Source: Patella vulgata (Eukaryota > Mollusca > Gastropoda > Patellidae). Taken from it: DNA of 64,000 nucleotides. The stretch lies in assembly GCF_932274485.2 (NCBI RefSeq), contig NC_065885.2, positions 39,755,062 through 39,819,061 of the forward strand. The letters are read 5' to 3'. The translations under genes were made by a program, and so were the position numbers. Below the pieces are notes generated by a model that searched no databases, was not told where the DNA came from, and saw nothing but the letters and a program-made list of their open reading frames with translations. Shown one piece after another: positions 36,401 to 43,830 of the stretch (position 1 is the stretch's first letter; each line of letters opens with the position of its first letter).

Positions 36401-39400
36401 ACCATTCCTTGAACAATATGCAACTCCGTTCTGCCAGTCATGGTGATTTCTCCCCACACCATAACAGACCCACGCCCGAATCTGTCATGCTGTCTGACGT
36501 TAACGTTAGCATGACGCTCATTTACACGCCTCCAAACGCGAGCACGTCTTTCGGTGAAATCCAGAGTAAATCTCGACTCATCTGAGAACATTACACGCGC
36601 CCATGGACGATTACCCCAATTTCTACGCTGCCTACACCATTGACGCCTGTTTGCCATGTGCTGGCGAGTTAATGGAGGCACAACACGCGCTCGTCGCGTA
36701 TGCAAATGGGCTGCATGTAGCCGATTTCTAGTCGTTTTGGGTGTAACTGGAATTCCTGTAACTTGGTACAAGCTTACAGAAAGCTGATTGACCGTTTGTC
36801 CTCGATTTCGCAGGACCTGTGTACGAATGTACCGACCCTGGGCTTGTGTAGTGGCTCTAGGACGACCTGCACGAGGTCTATCATCAACATTGTGTGTTTG
36901 TTGGTACCGGTTCCACAGTCTGCTGATCAGACTGTGACACATTAAGTATGTTGGCTACTGCTTGTTGTGTAGAACCCATTTGAAGCATGCCAATAGCACG
37001 TAGACGTTCATCATGTTGAAGACGTCTCATTGCAAATTAAACGTAACATACTAAAGCAAAGATACGCTAAACAGTAAATCTTATGCAAGAATCGATAGGA
37101 AAGCAAACATGAATATCGATAAACCAGATGAAAACTGCCGCGTGCTAGTTTATCGATATCCATGTTTGCTTTCCTATCGATTCTTGCATAAGATTTAGAG
37201 TATCTTTGCTTTAGTGTGTTACGTTTAATTTGATCGGGAGACGTGTTCGTCGACGTCAACGTCAACCGACAACACTGCAAGAATTGGCCGTCGCACTGCA
37301 AGAGGAGTGGGTCAGATTGCCCCAAATCGTGATTGGACGGTTGATTAGGAGCATGCCACGACGAATTGCTGAATGTCTGAGGATTGGTGGAGCAATTACT
37401 CATTATTAAGAAAAAAATCAAAAACGTCCATTTTCACTTTTGACGGTGTATTTCTTTGCGAGTGAAATGGGCCGCCAGATAAGCTACCCATATGAACTGT
37501 TTATGTTCATGTGTAGGCAGTTGGCCTGTTATTAACATACACTGGTTACCTCTAATAAAAACAGCAGTGCATTTCCGCAGTTTTGTATTGTTTCTGAATA
37601 TCCCCTACTTTCTTTTGAAGAGTATATAATCGATCCAAATGTTTGTTGTATAATTACAGACAACAGGAAACACTGTGGAAAGTAGACTATCATATTTCTA
37701 AAGGCAGTAACCTTGATGATGACCCGTATGCTGTTTGTCACGATCCGGTAAATCAGCTATTCATTAGATCATGTCCATTGTCCCAAACTCATCCGGCAAA
37801 GCAACATAATTAATCCACTGAAATAGGTCCTGATATGCAAATTAATGTCCACTATAGGGCCAGTTGTTTATGATAACAACCAGAAGCTCCAGAGGCGGAT
37901 TCAATGGGGGGCGCCCCCCCCCCCCCTAATTTTGGACAGTGCCCTTTTTTACTGCTGAAAGTGCCTTTTCTCAGACTCAAATATGTCCATTCCCAACCCG
38001 TTGTAGGGATCCCAAATGACTCAAACCATCGACTCAAACACACCAGTCTGGGAAATAGCTCTTGGAATGGCTACAGATGCAAGGCAATGACGGATAATTT
38101 TCTTGGGGACCCCCCCCCCCCCCCTCAGCGGCGTGCCCCGTCTCCGCGGTCAATGCCTTCATTTTGCAGCGCCTCCCCCCCTTTCAAAATTCCTAGATCC
38201 GCCCCTGAGCTCTGCTATATATCATCTTTAAACGTCAAGATACAATCCATATTATGAAGTGTTGAACAACATAGCAGATGATTTTCAGTGTGTCAAAATA
38301 CAATACATGTATATACTTAGACGCAGGGAAAACGCAGTACATTTATAAATGGATGATTGTAGATCTCGTTTGAGAGATACACCTTAATCCTACAATTATG
38401 AATGCACCAACATCAGATCACGACGATAGCACGTGAGAATGTTTCCACAATTTCGGAAAAGCAACACAGATTAGTTTTCTCAAACACGCAAAAATTGAAT
38501 ACGACGGAATTGGAATGTTGAAAATCACGATTGTATAGTAGAAACATGGGGTATCTAATGTGGCTTTTAAAAATTTAGCCCAGAACCACTGCTATGTCAT
38601 GTTGTCATCTGAATACCCAGTACGCGTCATTGCGGTAATTTAAGAACGCATAAGTACCAGTTCCGTCGCCTGAAAGTTTGGAATCCATCACACAGCAGTC
38701 CTGAGAGGTTCCACTCGAGATCGACCAAGATCTGGGCGGCAACACGTGACAACGCCTCAACAAGATTGGCACATTATTCAGCAACATATTATGCTGGGTT
38801 GCACGCTGTCAACTTTCGGTACTGTCGCTGCTATTATGGGTGCACATGGGCCCATCAGTGCTAACACTGCTCGTCGCCCACTCTGTTGGGCCTTATGTTG
38901 GACTAATTGTGATTCCGCGCATTCGGTATCTGCGCATGCTTAAACATGACAACACTCGAGCGCATGCAGCATGCCTCTCGATATCTCTCATATGATCTCT
39001 CGCAAATCGAGCATCTGTCGGACATTATTGGACCTTGTCTAATCTCATTGTTTCCTGCAACTGTAGTATCTCCGTCAAGTGGAGAAGGTATATTTTGATT
39101 TCAGATAGCAACGGTGGTGGTGATGATGCTATCCTACTGGATACATATTAGTATATATTACAATTTATTAAATCGTTATTAAACGTTGAAAATATTCATC
39201 GTGTCGTACATTGTTTCATTCACTAATGCTTTAATACTTTTTTCAGATTTATAAAAAGGGAAGTCGTTCAACTATTCCTGTCAAACCGCCCGCACTCCCA
39301 CCTCGTTATTCTTCCTATCCCAACGACCCTAAAGATAAAACGATCGACTATCTATTACCCCCGGACCTTCCCGATTGCCCTGGTGCACCAACAGTAAATA

Positions 39401-39630
39401 TGATACCCACCGAATATCGAGGTTTAACCAGCCCTGATGGTGCCTCGGTTGAAGATATAACCAACAAAAAGGAAGAACCGCCGAGAAAATATGATCCCTT
39501 GGGACCAAGGGAAGAGGAAAATGCATACAGTGTTGCTAGCGTCATTTACAATGAAGATTCGGACAATACGTGTCCAACAAATACGTATTTCATTTTGGAG
39601 GCAGAGGGGGAAAAGAAGTGGGTATCTTAA
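18288..39630 (+). CDS. Uncharacterised single-pass membrane protein gene, six 3' exons
   Basis: Six exons (18288-18435, 31750-32001, 32376-32494, 34141-34273, 37660-37747, 39247-39630) have AG acceptors and GT donors and join without a frame break into at least 373 codons. The product has an extracellular region rich in Cys and His with N-glycosylation sequons (NQT, NLT, NNS), a transmembrane helix at about residues 183-204, a stop-transfer KRRRRRQKRK and a cytoplasmic tail of about 169 residues. The tail carries proline motifs (PVKPPALPPRY, including PPRY for WW domains) and YxxPhi-type signals (YRGL, YFIL). Type I topology is inferred. The start and signal peptide lie upstream of 18288 and were not found. 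I recognise no family. An adhesion or receptor role is possible but unproven. Confidence 0.85.
18480..18690 (+). mobile_element. Old TATACGCCCAC subfamily 2 units
   Basis: Diverged units with 'gctagagttatgacccttg' and 'tctagagttattgtccg' lack the family ends. This is probably an older copy or a fragment split from the one at 18928. Confidence 0.55.
18691..18927. other. G/C-homopolymer-rich insertion
   Basis: This holds a run of G (18794-18804) and two runs of C (18808-18815, 18835-18841). It resembles the composition of the small elements at 37889 and 46195. Open frames with poly-Gly/Pro arise from the runs and are not genes. Confidence 0.4.
19620..21200. repeat. Inverted repeat inside the Tigger-like element
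   Basis: The bases at about 19620-20062 and 20755-21200 are inverted copies, sharing 'atggaagggtatcg', 'ttgcatatgcaa', 'acatcccatttgtc' and 'gtaggatatcacgtgactta' variants. The centre (20062-20755) holds three or four related units with 'ctggaatttcgtatt' and 'gaatgtgccagaaa', also seen in the foldback at 7816-9555. This looks like a foldback element inserted in, or derived from, the Tigger-like element. Confidence 0.7.
21142..21306 (-). pseudogene. Tigger-like transposase N-terminal fragment, copy 1
   Basis: This is a 54-codon open frame beginning MSERPAKSVRTDLTLDV. It contains KRQLIADFE and QKELAVKYSIGRAAM, the first helices of the CENP-B/psq-type DNA-binding domain found at the start of pogo/Tigger transposases. 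It ends early at a stop, without the second HTH or the DDE domain. A complete family member is about 450-550 residues, so this is an internally deleted element. Confidence 0.7.
21750..21914 (-). pseudogene. Tigger-like transposase N-terminal fragment, copy 2
   Basis: This is the duplicate of copy 1, with SIGRNTM in place of SIGRAAM. SIGRNTM looks closer to functional pogo-type HTH sequences (isk.tV/tm), so this may be the less altered unit. Confidence 0.7.
22920..23753 (-). pseudogene. LINE ORF2 C-terminal part: RNase H and Cys/His tail
   Basis: IYTDGSHDPNTNKTALGVS supplies the first RNase H aspartate, AELKAISTALEWL the glutamate and IVSDSFSSI the second aspartate. Further on, VKCECGQILTVNHVFITCNK forms the CCHC-like tail. 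The frame is open from 23753 to 23499 and again from 23132 to 22920, with several in-frame stops between and one just upstream of the RNase H start, so this part is dead. Confidence 0.8.
23763..24104 (-). pseudogene. LINE ORF2 segment between RT and RNase H
   Basis: The 113-codon frame begins with MSFELRRNELTLRYWAKLQY, matching the '.leyRR..L.lkY..rl' segment after the thumb/connection of I- and Jockey-group LINEs. It is out of frame with the RT part and seems to lack about a hundred residues of the connection region, indicating a deletion at about 24105. Confidence 0.7.
24110..26407 (-). CDS. LINE ORF2: AP endonuclease and reverse transcriptase (C-terminally broken)
   Basis: This is an open frame of 765 codons. 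The endonuclease has MQLNTNGLRPRM, CIQETKLG, IICGDFNSHHSTWG and TLGSDHLIV near residues 1-210. The reverse transcriptase has SYRPISLTSTLCKTLE, QSGYRQHRSTIDHI, CAVFVDLTKAFDLVW (first catalytic Asp), NGTPQGSVISPTLFN and VAVYADDSSIW (YADD active site). It would nick target DNA and copy the LINE RNA. The frame ends prematurely after KMTFIPHR, before the connection and RNase H regions, so the full enzyme cannot be made. Confidence 0.9.
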   Translation of the reverse strand: MQLNTNGLRPRMTELNHLVSKSKIDIICIQETKLGPKQKDPKLTGFTFLRKDRSNVTKGSGGVAMFVSEQLSYKFIRIDSGEVEVIGLELATTDKQNMALVNIYNPCKIIEEEEYQKIYDQIKTKDIIICGDFNSHHSTWGSPLNNNAGDKLNNFIENSNLVLLNNGDPTYIGFGNKLGATHLDLTLTSPSIANCKWQVLNNTLGSDHLIVLTEINSNVNKEAVTCKQRWKLEEADWALFQHYCEQIDPSAVRHDDINIFTENISRAIFSVAENSIPRTTGGKTKGAPKPWWSPECQTAVNARKKTLEKLFRVWSAENKSLYKQCDANARQVISEAKEKHWMAFCDSTNDKTKISNVWKKIHAISGKCFSRNIPTLNYESQSAMTNSEKTELLAKTFADGSSDKNHSEKFLKRKSEFHWNKPSRNLADEHKAINLPFTLEEMHKDLGGKIDSATGEDQIKYSMLRKLSGSLRNLLLELFNKSWSEEIVHTSWKTATITPLIKPLKDQNDTSSYRPISLTSTLCKTLETMVNNRLRYHCESNGLISQNQSGYRQHRSTIDHIVRLQHDIMTSLSKKNNYLCAVFVDLTKAFDLVWVDGLLKKVHGLGITGRMFHRIEDFLNDRQIQVNVGLSISNKYELENGTPQGSVISPTLFNIMINDLQSNNYIKKLIDVAVYADDSSIWHAANNYGTVRTRMQEALDKLSKWSNDWGFRISESKTVGMLFCKNHREVASMKLELNNTRIEFKDQAKLLGVTFDRKMTFIPHR
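26467..26706 (-). pseudogene. LINE ORF1 C-terminal basic tail
   Basis: The 79-codon frame is Lys-rich (MAKKKKTSDN, KSPLKRKLAKRTA, NKGHGHKNKKNSK). It overlaps the end of the longer ORF1 frame in a different register, so one small frameshift separates it from the zinc-knuckle part. A basic tail fits RNA binding. Confidence 0.6.
26628..27842 (-). pseudogene. LINE ORF1 (nucleic-acid-binding protein), second unit of the duplication onward
   Basis: The frame contains an RRM-like region, the three knuckles CLNCQKFGHNESHC, CEKCSDSHSSNTC and CVNCGGSHKSTDKSC, and a C-terminal Asn/Ser/Thr-rich part. The protein would bind LINE RNA. The first residues (MSTVAGVTSQLTKVALNSLK) come from reading the duplication junction out of frame and are not native. 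The native start is at 28476. Confidence 0.85.
27144..28423. repeat. 640-bp tandem direct duplication within LINE ORF1
   Basis: Unit 1 (about 27144-27783) and unit 2 (about 27784-28423) agree at every position I compared. The unit covers the RRM-like region and all zinc knuckles. Because 640 is not a multiple of three, the duplication splits ORF1 into two frames. Identity this high means a very recent event or an assembly artefact. Confidence 0.93.
27778..28476 (-). pseudogene. LINE ORF1 N-terminal part
   Basis: This begins with MATTSYVECLLNTPLPSSFK and runs through the RRM-like region and three knuckles to TKFIEI, then stops at the duplication junction. It supplies the native N-terminus of ORF1. 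The in-frame repeat IIHAVPGIIHAV reflects a small 'gcatgaataatgcc' duplication. Confidence 0.8.
28701..29194. other. Tigger-like interior with a short SINE-like piece
   Basis: The bases near 28735-28790 ('gttttacgtccacttccacc') resemble the sequence at 41925-41975. Near 28975-29065 the phrase 'gagttttaatctcaccgata' is repeated 68 bases apart. No gene is seen. Confidence 0.45.
29195..30709 (+). mobile_element. Tc1-type transposon, 1515 bp, with TA target duplication
   Basis: The inverted ends begin CTATTCAAAAAAAGTAGGGG on the left with a near-identical complement on the right, flanked by TA at 29193-29194 and 30710-30711. The 'agtaggggatatt' motif is shared with the Tc1 elements at 35827 and 49248. 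It holds a transposase gene on the + strand and is inserted in the right part of the Tigger-like element. Confidence 0.92.
29488..30495 (+). pseudogene. Tc1-type (DD34E) transposase, disrupted
   Basis: In order: MRRLTQNERLRALGMLQIG with the first HTH (VARTMNVSQSVISRLWSRY), a second HTH (ITANQISARLQTDTGVRVS), VMFSDESRFT (first Asp), HDRFGGGSVMVWGGIT, FIFQDDNARCHRA (second Asp) and PDLSPIEHVWDMLGQ (Glu). I count 34 residues between the second Asp and the Glu. Two frameshifts, one near 29660 between the HTH motifs and one near 29948 just after SRFT, split the reading frame. The catalytic triad itself is intact. Length (about 335 codons) is normal. Confidence 0.9.
31750..32001 (+). CDS. Membrane protein gene, exon B (extracellular)
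   Basis: The acceptor is 'cttgcttttatag' and the donor 'gtaagt'. The 83 whole codons include GCSHKGRQAIKDDLDKHIEE, an Asp/Glu/His-rich stretch and RDCLNNLTAHDHRIES, ending PIC plus CG. Sequons NQT and NLT are present. The phase agrees with exons A and C. A mobile element ends about 12 bases upstream, so the branch point must lie inside it. Confidence 0.85.
32002..32375. other. Intron between exons B and C
   Basis: AT-rich with no repeat I can name. Confidence 0.7.
32376..32494 (+). CDS. Membrane protein gene, exon C (juxtamembrane)
   Basis: The acceptor is 'gtgtttcctcttcag' and the donor 'gtaagt'. The 39 codons include NNNNSRPICSHKVTHHLEDF and LRCTCESLKK. The CSHK motif repeats one in exon B, which suggests that the extracellular part is built of related exon-sized units. 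Confidence 0.85.
32970..33600 (+). repeat. GTCCCCCGCC repeat with three internal units
   Basis: The segment opens with 'ggtcccccgcctttcgaagc' and 'ggggactattaaaatgggtc', then holds three diverged ~170-bp units with 'gactttggaacacgataact', 'gcttctaaatggg' and 'gaacattttatgcttag'-like phrases. Its layout parallels the TATACGCCCAC elements (distinct head, then tandem body) but the sequence differs. The right boundary is unclear. Confidence 0.5.
33601..34140. other. Intron sequence with a G homopolymer
   Basis: There is a 14-base G run near 33851-33864 and otherwise AT-rich intron up to the acceptor 'tttcctttctcag'. Confidence 0.5.
34141..34273 (+). CDS. Membrane protein gene, exon D (transmembrane helix)
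   Basis: The acceptor is 'cctttctcag' and the donor 'gtaagt'. The exon encodes VPKFPKKYR, then a hydrophobic span LAVGASALVFLILVI and further aliphatic residues to CLC, then KRRRRRQKRKST. The helix is long enough to cross a membrane once, and the following basic cluster fits the cytoplasmic side. Confidence 0.9.
34539..35776 (+). mobile_element. TATACGCCCAC repeat, subfamily 1, long copy
   Basis: The start is 'ttttttatgcgcccacattt' and the end 'cctggcagccgctgg'. The body has about six units with 'ctagaggtcacaatttttat', 'ccgatttcaatgaaactt' and 'gaattatggcccctgattg' variants. It lies in the intron before exon E. Confidence 0.8.
36020..37030 (-). pseudogene. Tc1-type transposase, disrupted
   Basis: The start is MRRLQHDERLRAIGMLQMG. 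Then come ISRLWNRYQQTHNVDDRPRA, VMFSDESRFTLDF (first Asp), QHDRFGRGSVMVWGEIT, FSFQDDNARARRTRV (second Asp) and the C-terminal RSMPRRIAECLRIGGAITHY. Frameshifts near 36940 (in the first HTH) and near 36228 (before the 'LSPDLSPIEHVWD' Glu motif) and two stops near the C-terminus disrupt it. Relative to the copy at 29488 it is a different subfamily with the same end motif. Confidence 0.88.
37035..37205. repeat. Palindrome at the chimera centre
   Basis: The segment with 'cttatgcaagaatcgatagg' and 'aaagcaaacatg' is followed, after a short spacer around 37130, by its inverted complement. These are the two 5' UTRs facing each other. Confidence 0.88.
37214..37409 (+). pseudogene. Second Tc1 transposase C-terminus (inverted arm)
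   Basis: The translation includes TTLQELAVALQEEWVRLPQI and RSMPRRIAECLRIGGAITHY, then a stop. It is the same C-terminus as in 36020-36180 but on the opposite strand. Without any catalytic domain it is non-functional. Confidence 0.8.
37660..37747 (+). CDS. Membrane protein gene, exon E (cytoplasmic)
   Basis: The acceptor is 'ttgtataattacag' and the donor 'gtaaat'. It encodes QQETLWKVDYHISKGSNLD and DDPYAVCHDP in phase with exons D and F. The Tc1 chimera ends 37 bases upstream, leaving a short polypyrimidine tract. Confidence 0.85.
37889..38209. mobile_element. Small MITE with GAGGCGGAT ends
   Basis: The left end is CAGAGGCGGATTC and the right end GATCCGCCCCTG, an imperfect inverted repeat flanked by AGCTC on both sides. 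Two C runs (37912-37926, 38109-38124) lie inside. The ends are of the type seen in hAT-related MITEs. Open frames with poly-Pro come from the C runs. Confidence 0.6.
38690..38905 (+). pseudogene. Tc1-type transposase fragment
   Basis: Translations in shifting frames include RPRSGRQHVTTPQQDWHI and VAAIMGAHGPISANTARRPL, matching the 'dRpRsGRpr.tt..qdr.i' linker and the second HTH of Tc1 transposases. Catalytic motifs are absent. It lies in the intron before the last exon. Confidence 0.55.
39247..39630 (+). CDS. Membrane protein gene, last exon (cytoplasmic tail)
   Basis: The acceptor is 'taatacttttttcag' and the stop is TAA at 39628-39630. The 127 residues include RSTIPVKPPALPPRYSSYP (SH3- and WW-type ligands), DYLLPPDLPDCPGAP, TEYRGL and NTYFILEAEGEKKWVS at the end. 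It is acidic and rich in Pro and Tyr, as expected for a signalling or trafficking tail. No kinase or TIR-type domain is present. Confidence 0.9.
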   Translation: MYKKGSRSTIPVKPPALPPRYSSYPNDPKDKTIDYLLPPDLPDCPGAPTVNMIPTEYRGLTSPDGASVEDITNKKEEPPRKYDPLGPREEENAYSVASVIYNEDSDNTCPTNTYFILEAEGEKKWVS

Positions 39631-39925
39631 ATCTCAAATAAGTTAGGCTGTATCCTTTCGAATAGAGTTAAACTATGGTGAAATCATTATATATCCATGT
39701 TTATTATTGGAATAAGACTTTATCCACCAAAGACATGCCAGTATGTTGTTCAGTAGGTGTATTCCTAAAATCATATAAAAAAGAAAATTTCAGAACATAA
39801 GTTCATATTTTCTGTCTTGTCCGCAGGTTTATCTTGTAAATTTTTGTTTTGCGTGTAGTGCGGTCCTCCTGCACTTACTATTAGAACAATACTCGCAGTT
39901 CATCTACAGTACATGTAGAGTGTTA

Positions 39926-39931
39926 AATAAA
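39926..39931 (+). terminator. Poly(A) signal of the membrane-protein gene
   Basis: AATAAA lies about 300 bases after the stop codon and just before the TTAA-MITE at 39970. It is the first canonical hexamer downstream that I noticed. Confidence 0.55.
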
Positions 39932-39969
39932 ATATCATAGTTCGCAATTTTAATTATTTCATTACTTAA

Positions 39970-40358
39970 AGATACATTATGGGAGATTAGATAAAGGGCT
40001 GGCAGTTCTCGCTATAATAGTTAAAAACTAGATAATGTAGAGGGGATTTGCTGAAAGTTTCAGTCAAATTGATCCAATCGGAACCGAGATTTTGGCGATT
40101 GAATTTTCGGCCTAGCCTCGATCATCATTACTAAAGTCGATACGATAAAAAAAACAACTCTCGATTATCCATTTCATGATTAAATCATGAATGGAAGTCG
40201 AACAATAATCCAATAAACATCGCAGGCTAGCGATGACATCATCGAGAGTTGATTATGGTCTGGACCAGTTAATTAATGTCTAATTAATAATTTAGATAAC
40301 ATTTCAGGCCTAAAGAAAGTCCTGCAATAGGCAGATTTAGCTCTTGCATAATGTATGT
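39970..40358 (+). mobile_element. TTAA-MITE family A, complete copy
   Basis: 389 bp bounded by TTAA at 39966-39969 and 40359-40362. The ends are AGATACATTATG and CATAATGTATGT, a 12-bp inverted repeat with a few mismatches. It has no coding capacity. The TTAA target suggests mobilisation by a piggyBac-type transposase. Confidence 0.9.
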
Positions 40359-40920
40359 TTAAGAACATTTGAAATTATCCCAGACATTTTCCATTTTTAT
40401 TAGATTATTGTCGTACTCCCGTGATTTAATTCGTTTAACGAATTTTGTGATCCAAATTGGTTATTAAGGAATCCATTTATGCCTGTTATTATCCTTGGAA
40501 AGTGAAATCCAAGTCGTTAGAATTTTAAAATGAGATTATTGTTGTGCATATTTTTTAAAAAATCATTTTTAAAGACATAGTGATCTTTATATAGTCTATA
40601 AAATGTAATGTATACTAAAGCATATATGACTCTCTTGTAATTCTAGTGTTCAGTGTCCTTGTCTTTATTTGTCAATTTTTGTTTTCGCTTGCATAATTGT
40701 TAAAGGAGTAACCATTCCCAATTGTATATTAACATCGCATTATCTTTCTGCATAATCGAATCTCTCTTGCACTTCTATCTTTATTCTCATCTCGTAGTTG
40801 TAATCATGATACTGGCGACCCCGTGAAAAGGTAGGTCTTTCGGCTGCTGCTGGTCTGGCTTTGTGTAACAGAGCAAACTGTTTCAAACTGATGATGCATT
40901 ATAGCGGCCACGCAAAACAC
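40359..40920. other. Unannotated AT-rich stretch
   Basis: No gene or repeat boundary is supported. Confidence 0.4.
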
Positions 40921-40922
40921 CA

Positions 40923-41085
40923 GGGGCCTGTTCTGTTTCACGAAATTTTAACTAAGATAAAATCCAAATTTTAGTAATTTGATTGGATAATAGATTGATT
41001 TTAGTGCTTAGCCAATCAAAATTGAAGTATCTACTAAGATTTGGATTTTATCTTAAGTTAAGAGTTCGAGAAACAGGGCCAAGGT
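40923..41085. mobile_element. Foldback MITE, family B, diverged copy
   Basis: The ends 'ggggcctgttctgtttcacg' and 'cgagaaacagggcc' are inverted. Inside, 'aactaagataaaatcc' pairs with 'ggattttatctta'. It matches the layout and sequence of the palindrome at 46482-46666. Confidence 0.75.
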
Positions 41086-41689
41086 ATAGTTCCGCATAGA
41101 TTAAACTAATACGATTTAGATAGACTATCAAAGATTATATACGCAACCATAGGTCACACCAATGTTCGAATGACTTCATTGTGTTTCGACCTAGGATAAA
41201 TCACTAAACACTCTACGAGAGTGAAATATTTCGTGTGAAATGTCCTTTATATTCTTCAGAATAGCTGGATATAAGTTGCATATCGACCATGTGTTGAAGG
41301 AAAACGAAACGCGTGGTAATCTAATTTTATAGATATATCGAATTTTCGGGATTGGGGGTCAGACAAATGATACAAATAGAAAAATATCGATTTTGGTTCA
41401 CGTTTTTTGAACATCGGCAAATTTTATATTTAGCCAGGTGATACAACACAATAATTATGTATATGTTTGAGGTTTTCATTACAATATTTTTACCGCGTGT
41501 TTTCTAGTGTTATTAAATTATCTTATGTGCCATTTTTCTTTTTAGATAGATTGTGATAGATGTATTTTGTATAGTATTAAAATAGGCTAATTTGCTCAGA
41601 TGGGGTTAAGTTTTTGGCATGGTTGTATAGGCTGGACATCATAAGCAAATCAAAAATAACCCACGCGAGTCATGACAACTTTACAGTGA
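41086..41689. other. Unannotated stretch
   Basis: No supportable gene or repeat. Confidence 0.4.
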
Positions 41690-41895
41690 AACGTAGGCAC
41701 AAGTACAAATCAAAAGTCAGTAACGCGTGTGTCCGCCTCTAGCAACCTCTGTATGGTGTCTTGTGGGATCCTCCGATCTCTGTGGAATGCAGCTTCCCGT
41801 GGTTCTGGTACACCGTGCCTCCTTGAAGTAGCGCAATGGCGCGATCTCTCGGTGTTCATATGTCAACCTTGGCATAGTGTTCGTCTTCCACAGTA
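41690..41895 (-). pseudogene. Possible Tc1/mariner-type transposase start fragment
   Basis: On the minus strand MPRLTYEHREIA resembles the first residues of some Tc1 transposases, and IPQDTIQRLLEADTRV follows in another frame. It is too decayed for a firm call. Confidence 0.35.
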
Positions 41896-42114
41896 GGAGT
41901 TGTACTGACCCTGTAAGAAGTTGGTTTATTTAACGTCCACTTCCACCGAGTTGATATCGCAGAGAACGATCCAAGCTTTTTAAAAGACACGTTTTGCACC
42001 ATAAAATCGTGATTTTTAACATTCCCATTCTGTCGAATTGAATTTGTCGTCTTTGAGAGAATGGGTATCGTGTGCGCTTACCTGAAAACATTATTTTCAA
42101 GTCGTGATCTGGTG

Positions 42115-42888
42115 TTTTTATACGCCCACATTTTCATGTGGACGTATATTGTCGTTGCCCCTGTCCGTCCGTCCGTCCGTCCGGACGTCCGTCCACAATT
42201 GTTTGTAAACAGTCTACAGGTCACAATTTTTATCCGATTTCAATGAAACTTGAACTATAGGTTTATCACCCTAAGATCTCGTTTCCTTTCGATATTGGCA
42301 TGTATCGGGCTGTAACTTCATGGATTATGGCCCCTGATTGTACGAAAAGTCACGTTTTTAGCTTGTAAACACTGTAGAGGTCACAATTTTTATCCGATTC
42401 AGTTTAAACTTGAAGTGTATGATTATAACCCAAAGATCTCGGTTCCTTTCGATATTCGCGCATATCGGACCGTAACTTCCTGAATTATGGCCCCTGATTG
42501 TGGACCCTATAGAGGTCATAATTTTTATCCGATTTAAAAAACCGTCTTATTATATCACCGTTACACCCTAAGGACGACTGAGTTCGAATTTCGTGAAAAT
42601 CGGCCCAAAATTGACAGACAAAATGGCCGCCGTTCGTTCTCAACTAGCGTAAAAATATGGTATATCAAGGTTGCGGACCCTATAGAGGTCACAATTTTTA
42701 TCCGATTTTGTTAAAACTTGAATTGGAAGTTTATAACCCAAAGATCTCGGTTCCTTTCGATATTCGCGCATATCGGATCGTAACTTCCTGAATTATGGCC
42801 CCTGATTGTACGAAAAATCACTTTCTTTTTAGCTTGTTCTCTATCCATCTCTCGAAAATGTGGGCGTATCCTGCCTGGCAGCCGCTGG
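42115..42888 (+). mobile_element. TATACGCCCAC repeat, subfamily 1
   Basis: The copy starts TTTTTATACGCCCACATTTT and ends TGGGCGTATCCTGCCTGGCA plus GCCGCTGG. The inner TATACGCCCAC and GTGGGCGTAT form a short inverted repeat. It contains about four units with 'gtcacaatttttatccgatt'. Open frames across it are not conserved between copies. Confidence 0.85.
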
Positions 42889-43040
42889 TTACATTCAGAA
42901 TTGCTAACGAATTTACATTTATCCATATTGATCAAAGTGGTCTCTTTTCATGGCGTTTAAGTATGTTATCGCGATGCTTTTTTTTAATCAAATATACCAA
43001 AATATTTGAATTGTTTAAACTTGCTATATTTGGATATTAA

Positions 43041-43424
43041 ACATACATTATGCAAGAGCTAAATCTTCCTATTGAATGTCTTTGTTTAGGCCTGAAATGT
43101 TTTCTAAATCATTAATTAGACATTAATTAACTTATCATAATCAACTCTCGATGGCATCGGATTTCTCCGACATTAAATAGATAAGAACAGTTCAGCCATA
43201 TTTTGATTTAAGCTAAGAATGGAGGAGCGAGACTTAGCTTCTAACGACCAGGGTGGTGGTTGAAATTATTGCACACGTCTTGTCAAACCTTCAAAGGCTA
43301 ATATCTTCGTTCGCAATAGAGTAATTTGAATGAAATTTTCACATTACTCATGTTACATTATCTATTTTCGAACTATTATAGCAAGAATGGCTAGCTCTTT
43401 ATCTAAATCTAACATAATGTATCT
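43041..43424 (-). mobile_element. TTAA-MITE family A, complete copy
   Basis: 384 bp between TTAA at 43037-43040 and 43425-43428. The ends are ACATACATTATG and CATAATGTATCT. The orientation is reversed relative to the copy at 39970. Confidence 0.9.
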
Positions 43425-43654
43425 TTAATTGTTTTTGTATTAATTGTAATATTTTCTTAATAAATTGTTTTGTTATATTATGATTGTCTGAGTTTTAAAT
43501 CTTTGGTACGTCTTGGCAGGCAGGCCTAAAGTTAAACCATGGCGCCCTACATTCCGGTGAAAGAGGGCCCACCCCATCCCATCCAATCCTCTCAAACCAC
43601 AAAACAACATATCGGACATGTTGTGTTTCTAAAAGCGGATATATTTTTATAAGT

Positions 43655-43830
43655 ATAAGTAAATGGAATGGGATGATGGTTAATGTCTCGTCATTTTTTG
43701 ACAAACATGTAATAATGGCATTTCTGATTTTCCATTTCCAACTGTTAATGCTTATTTTACGTGCACGCGGGTAGCTTCTGCTCTATTCGAACCCGCGACA
43801 TTCTAGTCGTGAGTTCAGTGTGCTCAACAA
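43655..43830 (-). mobile_element. SINE family 3, tRNA-headed
   Basis: On the minus strand the head reads 'gttgagcacactgaactc' with the B-box-like GCGGGTTCGAATAG, followed by 'gcacgtaaaataagc' and a tail 'gagacattaaccatcatccc'. The tail is a diverged version of the GGACGTTAAACCCC tail of families 1 and 2. Confidence 0.6.

Larger units (their letters stand above)
35827..37622. mobile_element. Head-to-head chimera of two Tc1-type elements
   Basis: Both outer ends read CTCTTCAAAA...AGTAGGGGATATTC toward the inside and are flanked by TA (35825-35826, 37623-37624). The left part is an autonomous-type copy in minus orientation. The right part (about 37130-37622) is the opposite strand of a deleted copy, including its own transposase C-terminus. 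They meet at a palindrome around 37035-37205. Both outer ends are therefore 3' ends, and both native 5' ends are missing. Confidence 0.88.
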
